Assembly (NCBI GenBank): GCA_016930645.1
Contig: JAFGGH010000083.1
Coordinates: 1 to 64,000 of the forward strand
Length of the DNA stretch: 64,000 nucleotides
Direction of reading: 5' to 3'
Source of the DNA: Sedimentisphaerales bacterium
GTDB lineage: Bacteria; Planctomycetota; Phycisphaerae; Sedimentisphaerales; Anaerobacaceae
Shown here: positions 41,764 through 51,903 of the stretch, piece after piece
Position numbering within the stretch: the stretch's first letter is position 1
Layout: each line of letters begins with the position of its first letter
Notes under the pieces: generated by a model
Told to the model about the DNA's origin: nothing
Databases searched by the model: none
The model's input: only the letters and a program-made list of their open reading frames with translations
Translations under genes and position numbers: made by a program

Positions 41764-43902
41764 ATGGAAGATAAATGGCGAAAATTAAAGATAGGTGCCT
41801 TAGCTTTACTGATTGTCTTTGGTGTCTACTTTCTTTATAACCGATTTTCCGAAACACCCCATATACAAATCGAAGGGGAACCGGTAATTAGAGGAGAAAT
41901 AGCCGAGGTTGAACAGTTACCTGAAGAAGGAGTAAAAAAAGTCGGGCCTGTCGGGATAGGTCAGCTTGAGATGGCACGCTTCAGTACACTGGATCCAAAG
42001 ACCAAGCGCCTCGAAAGAGAGTTTGGTTTTGAAAAACTCCTGCACGAAGAAGGCAGTCAGTGGGAGATTGAAAAACCTTATATGAATATCTACAGGCCGG
42101 AATTGACCTGCTATGTTACAGCGGACAAGGGATTTGTATTGCTGGAATCCGAAGTTAATCCTCCCACTCCGAAAGACGCTACACTTATCGGTAATGTCAA
42201 AGCACATATCGTTCCGAAACCCGGCAGTGATATCAGAGAGAGCTTTGTTTATCTTGATGACCTGAGTTTTTTCAGTGAGAAGAGCCGGTTTTCCACGGCC
42301 GGGCCGATTCGCTTTGTTTCGGACAACGCGATTGTCAAAGGCAGGGGTCTTGAGCTGGTTTACGACCAGCAGAACAAAAGACTGGCGTTTTTGCGGATTG
42401 AAGAGATACAACAAATGGAGTTACGCTCCTCAAAGGATTATTCTTTGACCAGAGATAAAGTTGAAGAGAAAGGGACTGATTCGACACCTGCACAGGCATC
42501 CCGGGAAAAAGGCCAAATGTATAAATGTATTTTTGGCAACAATGTGAGTATTGAGACTGTTGATGAGATTATATTGGCTAATCAGCTAAGCATAAGTGAT
42601 ATCTTATGGAAAGATTCATCTGTTAATGGTTCGGAAGAAAATATAACCGAGGCGAATATTGCCAAAGAGTCCGATGCTGATGCGAATGAACGGAATTTTG
42701 AGACATTTGCTGACCCTGCTGTCCCGATAAATCGGGACTCCGCCGCGGCGAGTATACCGGATGATATGGTTGAGATTGCCGTAAGCTGTGATGCAGGAAT
42801 TGTGATTGTTCCGCAGCAGACCGAGGATGTCAGCAGAGCGGAGAAATTATTTTCCGAAAGAAGAAAAGATAAATGGGACCTGGATAAAAAAGCCGAGCAG
42901 TCCGAGGGTAGAACTTTCTTTATTGCAGACCAGATTGATTACAGCACACTGGCATCGGAAGCAGTGGCGGATGGCAGATCAATATTGCAGTTTTATGTCA
43001 GTGACATTTTAAGTGACGACTCGGATATGGTGACACCTGTTACAGTTATGTCGAACAAAAGGGCAAAATTCTCGGACAAGAGCAACCATGTTTCATTTGA
43101 GGGTAACTGCGTCTGCAAAATGGTCAGGTTTGAGGAAGGCATGCTGCAGGAGTATTCTTTAAGCGGCGACAGATTGTTGGTTGATTTAGCTAAACAGGCC
43201 GGTTCTGATAAAAGGACGACGGCTCCGCCAAACGGCCGGCGGACAAGTATTGAAAAAATAACTGTTTTGAGTGATATCCGGCAGATGGCAAGGCTTTCAA
43301 GTGTGAAAAAAGTGGGCAAAGATTTTATTACAGGCATCGAGTTGAAATGTCCAAAATTTGAATACGATACAAAGGGCCGAATGTTTACGGCTTTCGGTTC
43401 GGGAGTGGTTAAAGTTGATAATTCAAAGATACCCCAGCTAGGCGAAGATGTGGGTAAGTTCAGTCTTCAAAGGCCTTGTTATGCGATTGTGCGGGATTTC
43501 GATAAGCTCAGTTATGAGCTTGAACGGGAAAAAATAATTGCCTACAACGAGCAGGGGCGGCTTTATATAGATTATTTCCCGATTGTTAAACACGAGCAGC
43601 AGCAGGTCAGTATGACGGCAGGACGTATAGAAGCCGACCTGGTCGAGACTGTCCGCGGACATTACAGGCTCTGGGCGCTGACAGCCAGTGAAGGAATCAG
43701 TTTTGAAGATGAAGATAAAGTGTTCGAGGGCAGTGAGCTTGTCTATAACGACCGCAAATCAATAATAATAGCAAAAGGCAGTGATGCAATGCCCGCGTAC
43801 TTTAACGGAGTTCTGTTTGACGGGATTGAATATGACCTTGTTACCGATGAGGTCAAAAATATTGAGATACGCGGACCTGGTTATTTCCAAAGCGGCAACT
43901 GA
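41764..43902 (+). CDS. lptC: LptC-like LPS transport protein, large
   Basis: This 712-residue protein has a single N-terminal TM helix (about 9-25) and a beta-rich body with 'SQWEIEKPYMNIYRPELTCY' and many repeated LptC/OstA-like strands ('GRMFTAFGSGVVKVDN', 'KVFEGSELVYND'). LptC of Gammaproteobacteria has about 190 residues; planctomycete forms are much larger and may join LptC with LptA-like bridge domains. The gene neighbourhood (kdsD, kdsC) supports LPS transport. A dispersed palindrome (42721-42738) lies within it and encodes the out-of-character 'VPINRDSAAAS'. The lptC assignment is by position and architecture. Confidence 0.75.
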   Translation: MEDKWRKLKIGALALLIVFGVYFLYNRFSETPHIQIEGEPVIRGEIAEVEQLPEEGVKKVGPVGIGQLEMARFSTLDPKTKRLEREFGFEKLLHEEGSQWEIEKPYMNIYRPELTCYVTADKGFVLLESEVNPPTPKDATLIGNVKAHIVPKPGSDIRESFVYLDDLSFFSEKSRFSTAGPIRFVSDNAIVKGRGLELVYDQQNKRLAFLRIEEIQQMELRSSKDYSLTRDKVEEKGTDSTPAQASREKGQMYKCIFGNNVSIETVDEIILANQLSISDILWKDSSVNGSEENITEANIAKESDADANERNFETFADPAVPINRDSAAASIPDDMVEIAVSCDAGIVIVPQQTEDVSRAEKLFSERRKDKWDLDKKAEQSEGRTFFIADQIDYSTLASEAVADGRSILQFYVSDILSDDSDMVTPVTVMSNKRAKFSDKSNHVSFEGNCVCKMVRFEEGMLQEYSLSGDRLLVDLAKQAGSDKRTTAPPNGRRTSIEKITVLSDIRQMARLSSVKKVGKDFITGIELKCPKFEYDTKGRMFTAFGSGVVKVDNSKIPQLGEDVGKFSLQRPCYAIVRDFDKLSYELEREKIIAYNEQGRLYIDYFPIVKHEQQQVSMTAGRIEADLVETVRGHYRLWALTASEGISFEDEDKVFEGSELVYNDRKSIIIAKGSDAMPAYFNGVLFDGIEYDLVTDEVKNIEIRGPGYFQSGN
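42721..42738. repeat. Palindrome inside the lptC-like gene
   Basis: GTCCCGATAAATCGGGAC is a perfect palindrome with a 4-nt AT centre. It shares a 15-mer with 38610-38624. The gene frame stays open through it. It lies in a polar, poorly conserved loop of the predicted protein, consistent with an element inserted without destroying the protein. Confidence 0.75.
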
Positions 43903-43947
43903 AGCAAATTATAACTTTGAATACTCTTATTTCTTTTTTATATCGCC

Positions 43948-44490
43948 ATGCTCGAAAAGGGATTAGTACAAATTTATACAGGTGATGGCAAGGGCAAGAC
44001 GACAGCCGCCTTTGGGCTGGCGTTGAGAGCGGCGGGGTGTGGACATAAGGTTCTGATCTATCAGTTTCTAAAACCACCGTCATTAAATTCGGGTGAACGT
44101 ACCGCCATTAAGAAATGGGGAATCGATATTAAGATAGAAGCTCTCGATTGCCAATGGGATATGATAAAGTCCCCAGCGGATGAGCGGGCGGTTAGTAAGA
44201 CCAGGTTATTAATAAAGAAGGCTTTACAGGAACTGGCCGAAGCGGCGGGCAATGGTGAGTATGATGTTATAATTCTTGATGAGATAGTGTATTGTGTATC
44301 AAAGGGTCTTGCGGCGACAGAGGATATCAGGAGATTAATAGATAAAAAAGACAATCGTGTAGAAATTGTAATGACAGGCAGGGGGGCGGATGAACGGTTA
44401 AAAGGCCTTGCCGACCTTGTTTCTGAGATAAAGTGCGTAAAACACCCCTATGATTGTGGTGTTAAAGCCAGGAAGGGAATTGAATTTTAG
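43948..44490 (+). CDS. cobO: Cob(I)yrinic acid a,c-diamide adenosyltransferase
   Basis: CobO/BtuR attaches the 5'-deoxyadenosyl group to cobalt in B12 synthesis or salvage. The 180 residues have the P-loop 'GDGKGKTTAAFGLALRAAG' (about 11-29), 'DVIILDEIVYCVSKGL' and 'EIVMTGRGADERLKGLADLV'. Other cobalamin genes are absent, so it may support salvage only. It lies 45 nt past the lptC-like gene. Confidence 0.95.
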   Translation: MLEKGLVQIYTGDGKGKTTAAFGLALRAAGCGHKVLIYQFLKPPSLNSGERTAIKKWGIDIKIEALDCQWDMIKSPADERAVSKTRLLIKKALQELAEAAGNGEYDVIILDEIVYCVSKGLAATEDIRRLIDKKDNRVEIVMTGRGADERLKGLADLVSEIKCVKHPYDCGVKARKGIEF

Positions 44491-45004
44491 GTTTAGACAC
44501 CAACTATTCACGTTTAGGTTCATTTCTAATAGATTCAGCTATTTCCAATGCTTATTTATACTAAAAAAGGTGATATTATCGGGGCTGTTTATGAGCATAG
44601 AAAAACAGTATTTTATTTGTTATAAGAGCGGTTTTGGGTATGTGGATTTGTCTGAACTTATCGGTCTCAAGAATCGTATAAAATCGGTCAAAACAGTGTT
44701 TTGGCTGGTGGAATACGGGTTGGCAAGGTTAAAGTTATGTCCTTTTATTGTCGATACTTATGGCATTAAAACTTACCTGAGTTCAAACGGCCTATCCGGC
44801 CTTCGCAGCCGAAGCGGTTGCTTCGGCGGAGTAGGCTCGGTTACTTAGTTTCAAGGGCAGAAATTGCCATTGGTGGAGTTTTTATAAGTTTTTATTGCAA
44901 CCGACAGGGACGGAGTCTAATCTCATAGCGTAATTCAATTAATCCGCCTGTGGCGGATTAATCTTAATTGTTACTTTTATTTTGATAAAAGGGACAGATA
45001 GAAA
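44491..45004. other. Intergenic region before gmd
   Basis: This gap of 514 nt has no clearly supported gene. A frame from 44591 to 44848 (86 codons) begins 'MSIEKQYFICYKSGFG' but ends in repeat-derived 'GLRSRSGCFGGVG'. A GC-rich hairpin, GCCGAAGC-GGTT-GCTTCGGC (44808-44827), marks the repeat. It may be the promoter region of the polysaccharide locus. Confidence 0.5.
44591..44848 (+). CDS. Possible short protein, repeat-fused
   Basis: This open frame of 85 residues has an ATG and no recognised family. The N-terminal 50 residues look natural ('VDLSELIGLKNRIKSVKTVF'); the C-terminal 20 come from a dispersed palindromic element. It may be a truncated gene or not a gene at all. There is no clear ribosome binding site. 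Confidence 0.25.
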   Translation: MSIEKQYFICYKSGFGYVDLSELIGLKNRIKSVKTVFWLVEYGLARLKLCPFIVDTYGIKTYLSSNGLSGLRSRSGCFGGVGSVT

Positions 45005-46953
<1,949 letters not shown>

Positions 46954-46983
46954 AGATAAATTAACACGGGCTGGAAGCTCGTG

Positions 46984-47487
46984 CTACGATTTTTTGTTCA
47001 TTTCATCGAGCAGGTTTTGCATTTTTTCGATAAAAAGTTCAGGCGGATCATAGCCGAGACGCGGACCGAATAATTCATCGTTATCCGGTTGTTTGACGTA
47101 ATGAGTGGGGTAGTAATTAATACCAAATTGTTCCACCAGGTCAGGTCGGTCAAGGACATTGATTAATACCGGCACAAAATTAGCTTCGACGAATTTTTTT
47201 ACTTTAGGATTTATGTAAGTATCATCTGAAGCGGCAGTGAACATTGGAGCATTGGGTTTATAAAAAACCAGAAGAAGCGGTTTGTTTGTTTTTCGAGCCA
47301 GGTCAACAGCGTCCTGATAATTTCTGACCCAGCCTATAGGGTCTTTTTTCTGGGTAGTGAAAACAATAACAACCAGCGAGATAAAGACAAGAGCGATGAA
47401 AAGAAGCGGTTTTTTTGAATCTTTGCGGTTTTGTGCAGGGTTTTGAGACTCCGAGATTTGTGTTACGTTGTTATTTTTATCTGTCAT
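46984..47487 (-). CDS. Thioredoxin-fold membrane-anchored protein lacking CXXC
   Basis: This 167-residue protein has an N-terminal TM helix ('PLLFIALVFISLVVIVFTT', about 28-46) and a thioredoxin-like domain with 'NKPLLLVFYKPNAPMFTAAS', 'VEANFVPVLINVLDRPDLVE' and 'FGINYYPTHYV' (cis-Pro loop 'YPT'). The active-site CXXC is replaced by 'PNAP', so it cannot be a normal disulfide reductase. It faces the periplasm. It is the only minus-strand gene amid the polysaccharide cluster. Role unknown. Confidence 0.75.
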   Translation of the reverse strand: MTDKNNNVTQISESQNPAQNRKDSKKPLLFIALVFISLVVIVFTTQKKDPIGWVRNYQDAVDLARKTNKPLLLVFYKPNAPMFTAASDDTYINPKVKKFVEANFVPVLINVLDRPDLVEQFGINYYPTHYVKQPDNDELFGPRLGYDPPELFIEKMQNLLDEMNKKS

Positions 47488-47586
47488 AGGGTTTCTTCTT
47501 AATATTGACTCATTAATCGTTTTAGAAGATTATAAATGATGTTTGCAATGTGTCAAGACAGCGGTTCGAGGTCGGCGATATAAGTT

Positions 47587-49125
47587 TTGGAACCAAACAG
47601 TAAAAAGAAAAACATTTTATTTCAGTATCTGTTTGTGCTGGCAGGTGCTCTTGTCCTGTACGGTTTTACCTGTGCGCCTACTGTTTTATGGCAGGACAGC
47701 GGCCTGTTTGTATATCGCATCTGGCAAAATGATATGCAGGGCAATCTTGGGATAGCGCTGGCCCATCCGCTTTATATCCTGATTGGTATGTCGGTTAAGC
47801 TGATACCCGTTGGCGAATTGGCCTGGCGGATAAATATGATATCAGCGGTTTTCGGAGCGGTCGCGGTTGCCAATCTTTTTCTGCTGTTGCGGTTATGGCT
47901 GGAACGGCTTTGGCCCGCCTTGATTGGTGCTATTACTTTAGCGGTTTCGTGGACATTCTGGCAGAACGCTGTATTAGCCGAAGTATATACTTTGTATGCC
48001 GCGCAGCTTTTTACCGAGCTGATTATATTGCTGCTGTACTTTAAGAGCAAAAAAACAGGGTATCTTTATTTGCTCGGCTTGTTAAATGGATTGTCGATAG
48101 CTAATCATCTTTGGGGTGTGTTTCCACTTTTATGTTATTTGATTTTTATTTTGTTCAAAGTGCTAAGAAAAGATATATCAGTCAAGACCTTAACGGTTTT
48201 TATTGTTCTCTGGATAGTTGGGGCTTTACCGTATGAGTATCTGGTGATAAGGAATTTATTTATAACAGGGGATTTTGCGAGCACTGTTAGAAGCGCTCTT
48301 TTCGGGATTATGTGGCAGGAGCATGTTCTTAATACTTCCGTAACAGTGAAGATTGTTGCTGAGAATATTATTTTCCTGGTACTTAATTTTCCGACGCCGA
48401 ATATTATTCTTTTAGCTATAGGCATTTTTGTCTTGTGGAAAAAGGCTCCTGCAAAAAGTTTCGCTAACATCTTGGCTGCTATGTGCCTGTTGTTTTTTGT
48501 TTTTGCCTTTAGATATACGGTTGCCGACAGACATGCCTTCTTTTTGCCTTTTTATTGTATTTGCGCAATATTTTTTGGGATAGGCGCAGATGTTGTTTTT
48601 CGTAAATTTCAAAGCAAAACAGTTGTTATTGTGATGCTTGCTTTTTCACTTTTACCGGTGCCTGCTTATGCGGTTGCGTCGGAGGCTGCACGCAAGTGTT
48701 ACAAATCACTGGCCCAGCGTCGCCAGCGGCCTTACCGGGATGAATATAAATATTGGCTTAGACCCTGGAAGACCGGCTACTATGGAGCGGAGCGGTTTGC
48801 AACTGAAGCGTTGCAAGGTGTAGAAGAAAATGCAATCATTTATGCTTATACTACAGATGTTCACGCAATGATTTATACCCAACAGATTAAAGGTGTCAGG
48901 CCTGATGTAAGAATCGTTTCCGTCTATAACAGCAGCCCGTGGTCACCTGATTTTAATGAAGAAACAATTGCTGGACTACTGGCTGAATCTGCCGTATATG
49001 TTACTGCCGACAGGCCGGGATATTGCCCGAAGTTTATACTGGATAATTATGAACTTGAAAAAGCCGGCCATCTGTGGCGCGTGGTTAATAAATATGAAGA
49101 ATCAGAAACGAATGGAGTCAATTGA
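47587..49125 (+). CDS. DUF2723 family membrane glycosyltransferase
   Basis: These 512 residues have about ten TM helices. The DUF2723/PMT-like first loop contains 'TVLWQDSGLFVYRIW' (acidic D) and 'WQNAVLAEVYTLYAAQLFTE' follows, as in protein-O-mannosyltransferase-like enzymes. The C-terminal part is a non-TM domain. It could transfer a sugar from a lipid carrier to a protein or glycan. It starts at a TTG with no strong ribosome binding site. The stop overlaps the aminotransferase frame. Confidence 0.85.
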   Translation: MEPNSKKKNILFQYLFVLAGALVLYGFTCAPTVLWQDSGLFVYRIWQNDMQGNLGIALAHPLYILIGMSVKLIPVGELAWRINMISAVFGAVAVANLFLLLRLWLERLWPALIGAITLAVSWTFWQNAVLAEVYTLYAAQLFTELIILLLYFKSKKTGYLYLLGLLNGLSIANHLWGVFPLLCYLIFILFKVLRKDISVKTLTVFIVLWIVGALPYEYLVIRNLFITGDFASTVRSALFGIMWQEHVLNTSVTVKIVAENIIFLVLNFPTPNIILLAIGIFVLWKKAPAKSFANILAAMCLLFFVFAFRYTVADRHAFFLPFYCICAIFFGIGADVVFRKFQSKTVVIVMLAFSLLPVPAYAVASEAARKCYKSLAQRRQRPYRDEYKYWLRPWKTGYYGAERFATEALQGVEENAIIYAYTTDVHAMIYTQQIKGVRPDVRIVSVYNSSPWSPDFNEETIAGLLAESAVYVTADRPGYCPKFILDNYELEKAGHLWRVVNKYEESETNGVN

Positions 49126-50258
49126 TGAAGAGCAAGATGAAACAGGAAGTTCAACCAATGCATGTACCGCTTTTGGATTTGAAAGCCCAATATTCTAAAA
49201 TCAGGGAGGAAATTTTAGAAGCCGTTACAGAGGTACTTGATTCGCAGTATTGTATCGGCGGGCCGAAGGTGGCCGAGCTTGAAGAGAAAATAGCTCAAAT
49301 CAGTGATTGCAAATATGCTGTCGGAGTGTCAAGCGGTACCGATGCGATTTTATGCAGCCTGATGAGTCTTGATATAGGTGCTGGTGACGAAGTTATAACT
49401 ACGCCATTTACCTTTTTCGCGACCGGCGGCTGTATTACAAGGACAGGTGCCAAACCGGTGTTTGTGGATATCGACCCGAAAACTTACAACATTAATCCCG
49501 AACTTATTGACAAAGCTGTGACTGAAAAAACCAGGGCGATTATACCTGTTCACCTTTTCGGTCAGATGGCTGATATGGACCCTATAATGGAAATTGCTCA
49601 CAAGCATAATCTTTATGTGATAGAAGATGCGGCGCAATCCATCTCGGCGACATATAAAGGCAGAAAGGCAGGCAGCATCGGAACCTGCGGGTGCTTTAGC
49701 TTTTTCCCCAGCAAAAACCTCGGTGGTATTGGTGATGGCGGGATGATAGTTACCAATGATGAGAGTTTGTATAAGAAGATGGTTTGTATGCGTAATCACG
49801 GCCAGACGGATGAATATCAGCATCAGTATATCGGGGGCAATTTCCGGCTTGACCCGATTCAGGCCGCGGCGCTTTTAGTTAAACTGCCGTATCTGGATGA
49901 ATGGTCGAAGGCTCGAAGGGATAATGCCGTTTACTATGATGAAAGATTTGCAGGAAGTGTAGTTGAGACGCCGTATATCCATCCTGATTGTGTTTCAATC
50001 TATAATCAATATGTGATTCGAGTGCCTAATAGAGATGAACTGCTGGAATATTTGGAAAGTAAAAATATCAGTTGTAGAGTTTATTATCCGTTGCCCTTAC
50101 ATCTTCAGCCATGTTTTAAATATCTTGGCTACAAACAAGGCGACTTTCCGGAATCCGAAAAAGCCGCCAAAGAGGTTATGGCACTGCCGATTTACCCTGA
50201 GTTGACGGATGAAATGATAGACTATGTTACGGAGTTCATCAAGGCAAAGAAAAAGTAA
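49125..50258 (+). CDS. DegT/DnrJ/EryC1/StrS family sugar aminotransferase
   Basis: This PLP enzyme makes amino-sugar nucleotides. It has 377 residues from ATG 49125. An alternative ATG at 49158, with AGGAAG upstream and the family-like start 'MHVPLLDLKAQYSKI', is as good. Motifs are 'GVSSGTDAILCSLMSL', 'VIEDAAQSISATYKGRKAG' and the PLP lysine in 'CFSFFPSKNLGGIGDGGM'. The substrate is unknown, perhaps a 3- or 4-keto sugar. It lies between DUF2723 and the flippase. Confidence 0.93.
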   Translation: MKSKMKQEVQPMHVPLLDLKAQYSKIREEILEAVTEVLDSQYCIGGPKVAELEEKIAQISDCKYAVGVSSGTDAILCSLMSLDIGAGDEVITTPFTFFATGGCITRTGAKPVFVDIDPKTYNINPELIDKAVTEKTRAIIPVHLFGQMADMDPIMEIAHKHNLYVIEDAAQSISATYKGRKAGSIGTCGCFSFFPSKNLGGIGDGGMIVTNDESLYKKMVCMRNHGQTDEYQHQYIGGNFRLDPIQAAALLVKLPYLDEWSKARRDNAVYYDERFAGSVVETPYIHPDCVSIYNQYVIRVPNRDELLEYLESKNISCRVYYPLPLHLQPCFKYLGYKQGDFPESEKAAKEVMALPIYPELTDEMIDYVTEFIKAKKK

Positions 50259-50367
50259 AAAGGCAAAAATTACGATTAATCAGCATACAAATGTGGCAGT
50301 TTTTGACGAATCACTGGCTTGGGTGGAGATGGAATCAACAGGGAATTAGAATTGAAATAAAATCAAA

Positions 50368-51903
50368 ATGGTCGAAGCAAAAAAACGTTTAGTCGTAAAT
50401 GTTGTTACTAATATCCTGGTTGTTGTCGTTAATACGATTATTAATCTTTGGATGACTCCTTATTTAATACGTAACCTTGGTTTAGGTATATATGGAATGA
50501 TTCCTTTGGTCATTTCATTTATTGCTTACTTTAATGTTTTAACAGTATCATTTGCGAATACAGTCAGTCGCTACATAGCCATTTATTTAAATAAGAAGCA
50601 AATTGAAGAAACTAATATCTTCTTTAGTAGCGCAGCCATAGGGCTTGGATTTATTTGTTTAATTGTTTTAATTCCAATAATCGTCATGGCGTGTTCATTT
50701 AGTAAAATATTTCAGGTCACCAAAGGTTTTGAAAAGGGCGCAGGGTGGTTGTTCTTTTTAATAATGATTTCATCTTTATTCATGGTTCTCAGGGTACCAT
50801 TTAGGACCGGCACATTTGTCAAACATCGTTTTGACCTGTATAACCTTAACGAAATATGCGGCAGAATCATTCGCGTAGTCGTCCTTGTAGTCTGTTTTAC
50901 ATATTTAAGTCCTAAAATGGAATACTTTGGTTTGTCTTATTTAATGATGTGTTTGTTTGCGTTTATTTTTGAGATATTTTTAGCAAGTCGTTTAACTCCG
51001 GAGCTTAAAATCAAGTCGAAATTGTTTTCCTGGACTGCGATTTGGGAGATGAGCAAAATGAGTTTCTGGTTATCACTCAATCAGGCAGGTGCTTTGATGT
51101 ATCTTGCGACTAGTTATATAGTGATAAACATTTTTCTTGGTCCTTACGCGGTAGGGATGTTTGCACCTATCGCATTATGGGTAACATTGCTTGGTACTTT
51201 TGCGGGTTCTTTTTGCAGTGTATTTTCTCCTATTGCATTGGAATACATTGCCAAGGAAAGACTGGATTTACTTGTCATTCAAACTTGCAGGTCCGTAAAA
51301 TTTATTGGGATCATAATGGCGATACCTGTAGGCATTCTCTGTGGTTTGTCTTCGCCTATTCTTAAATGGTGGCTTGGCCAGGAGTTTTCTGAATTGAGTT
51401 CTTTGGTTTGGCTTCTGATAATGCCCTGGATAGTGACTGTTTCAGTCAGGCCGATGTTCGGAATATTCAGCGGCATGGATAAAGTCAAAATACCTGCATT
51501 GGTTACTATTTTTATTGGCATTGTCAATTTACTGTTGTCAATTTTACTCATAACCATTACGGATCTGGGGATTTACAGTGTTGCCGTATCGTTACTGTTC
51601 TGTTGGACGGGCAAAAACATGTTCTTTACTCCCATCTATGCCGCTATTATTACTGGACAGCCTAAGAGTGCTTACGTAAAGGAGTTTTTGCCAGGAATAT
51701 TAGTTGTTATTATCACATCTCTCTTATTATTAATGTTGGATCAATTGTTTTATATGGTTTCTTTTATGCGACTTTTAACTGCTAGCGTTAGTGTGGCATT
51801 ACTAATTTCAATTATATCCTACAAATTAATCCTAAACAGTCAGGATAAAGATTTTTTATGGTCACTGTTTTTTAAGACTGCGAAGGTGGATAACTGTGGC
51901 TGA
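50368..51903 (+). CDS. Polysaccharide flippase (Wzx-like, MATE-like)
   Basis: This 511-residue membrane protein has about 12-14 hydrophobic helices and the Wzx-type opening 'IINLWMTPYLIRNLGLGIYG'. Residues 'FWLSLNQAGALMYLATSYIV' and 'ALVTIFIGIVNLLLSILLIT' fit the fold. It would flip the lipid-linked repeat unit to the periplasm for polymerisation by the Wzy-like protein downstream. Its end overlaps the FrhB-like gene by 8 nt. Confidence 0.87.
   Translation: MVEAKKRLVVNVVTNILVVVVNTIINLWMTPYLIRNLGLGIYGMIPLVISFIAYFNVLTVSFANTVSRYIAIYLNKKQIEETNIFFSSAAIGLGFICLIVLIPIIVMACSFSKIFQVTKGFEKGAGWLFFLIMISSLFMVLRVPFRTGTFVKHRFDLYNLNEICGRIIRVVVLVVCFTYLSPKMEYFGLSYLMMCLFAFIFEIFLASRLTPELKIKSKLFSWTAIWEMSKMSFWLSLNQAGALMYLATSYIVINIFLGPYAVGMFAPIALWVTLLGTFAGSFCSVFSPIALEYIAKERLDLLVIQTCRSVKFIGIIMAIPVGILCGLSSPILKWWLGQEFSELSSLVWLLIMPWIVTVSVRPMFGIFSGMDKVKIPALVTIFIGIVNLLLSILLITITDLGIYSVAVSLLFCWTGKNMFFTPIYAAIITGQPKSAYVKEFLPGILVVIITSLLLLMLDQLFYMVSFMRLLTASVSVALLISIISYKLILNSQDKDFLWSLFFKTAKVDNCG

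Noticed and set aside
44450-44590. Upstream extension of the short frame before gmd
   Set aside because: It overlaps the end of cobO in another frame and has no start support.
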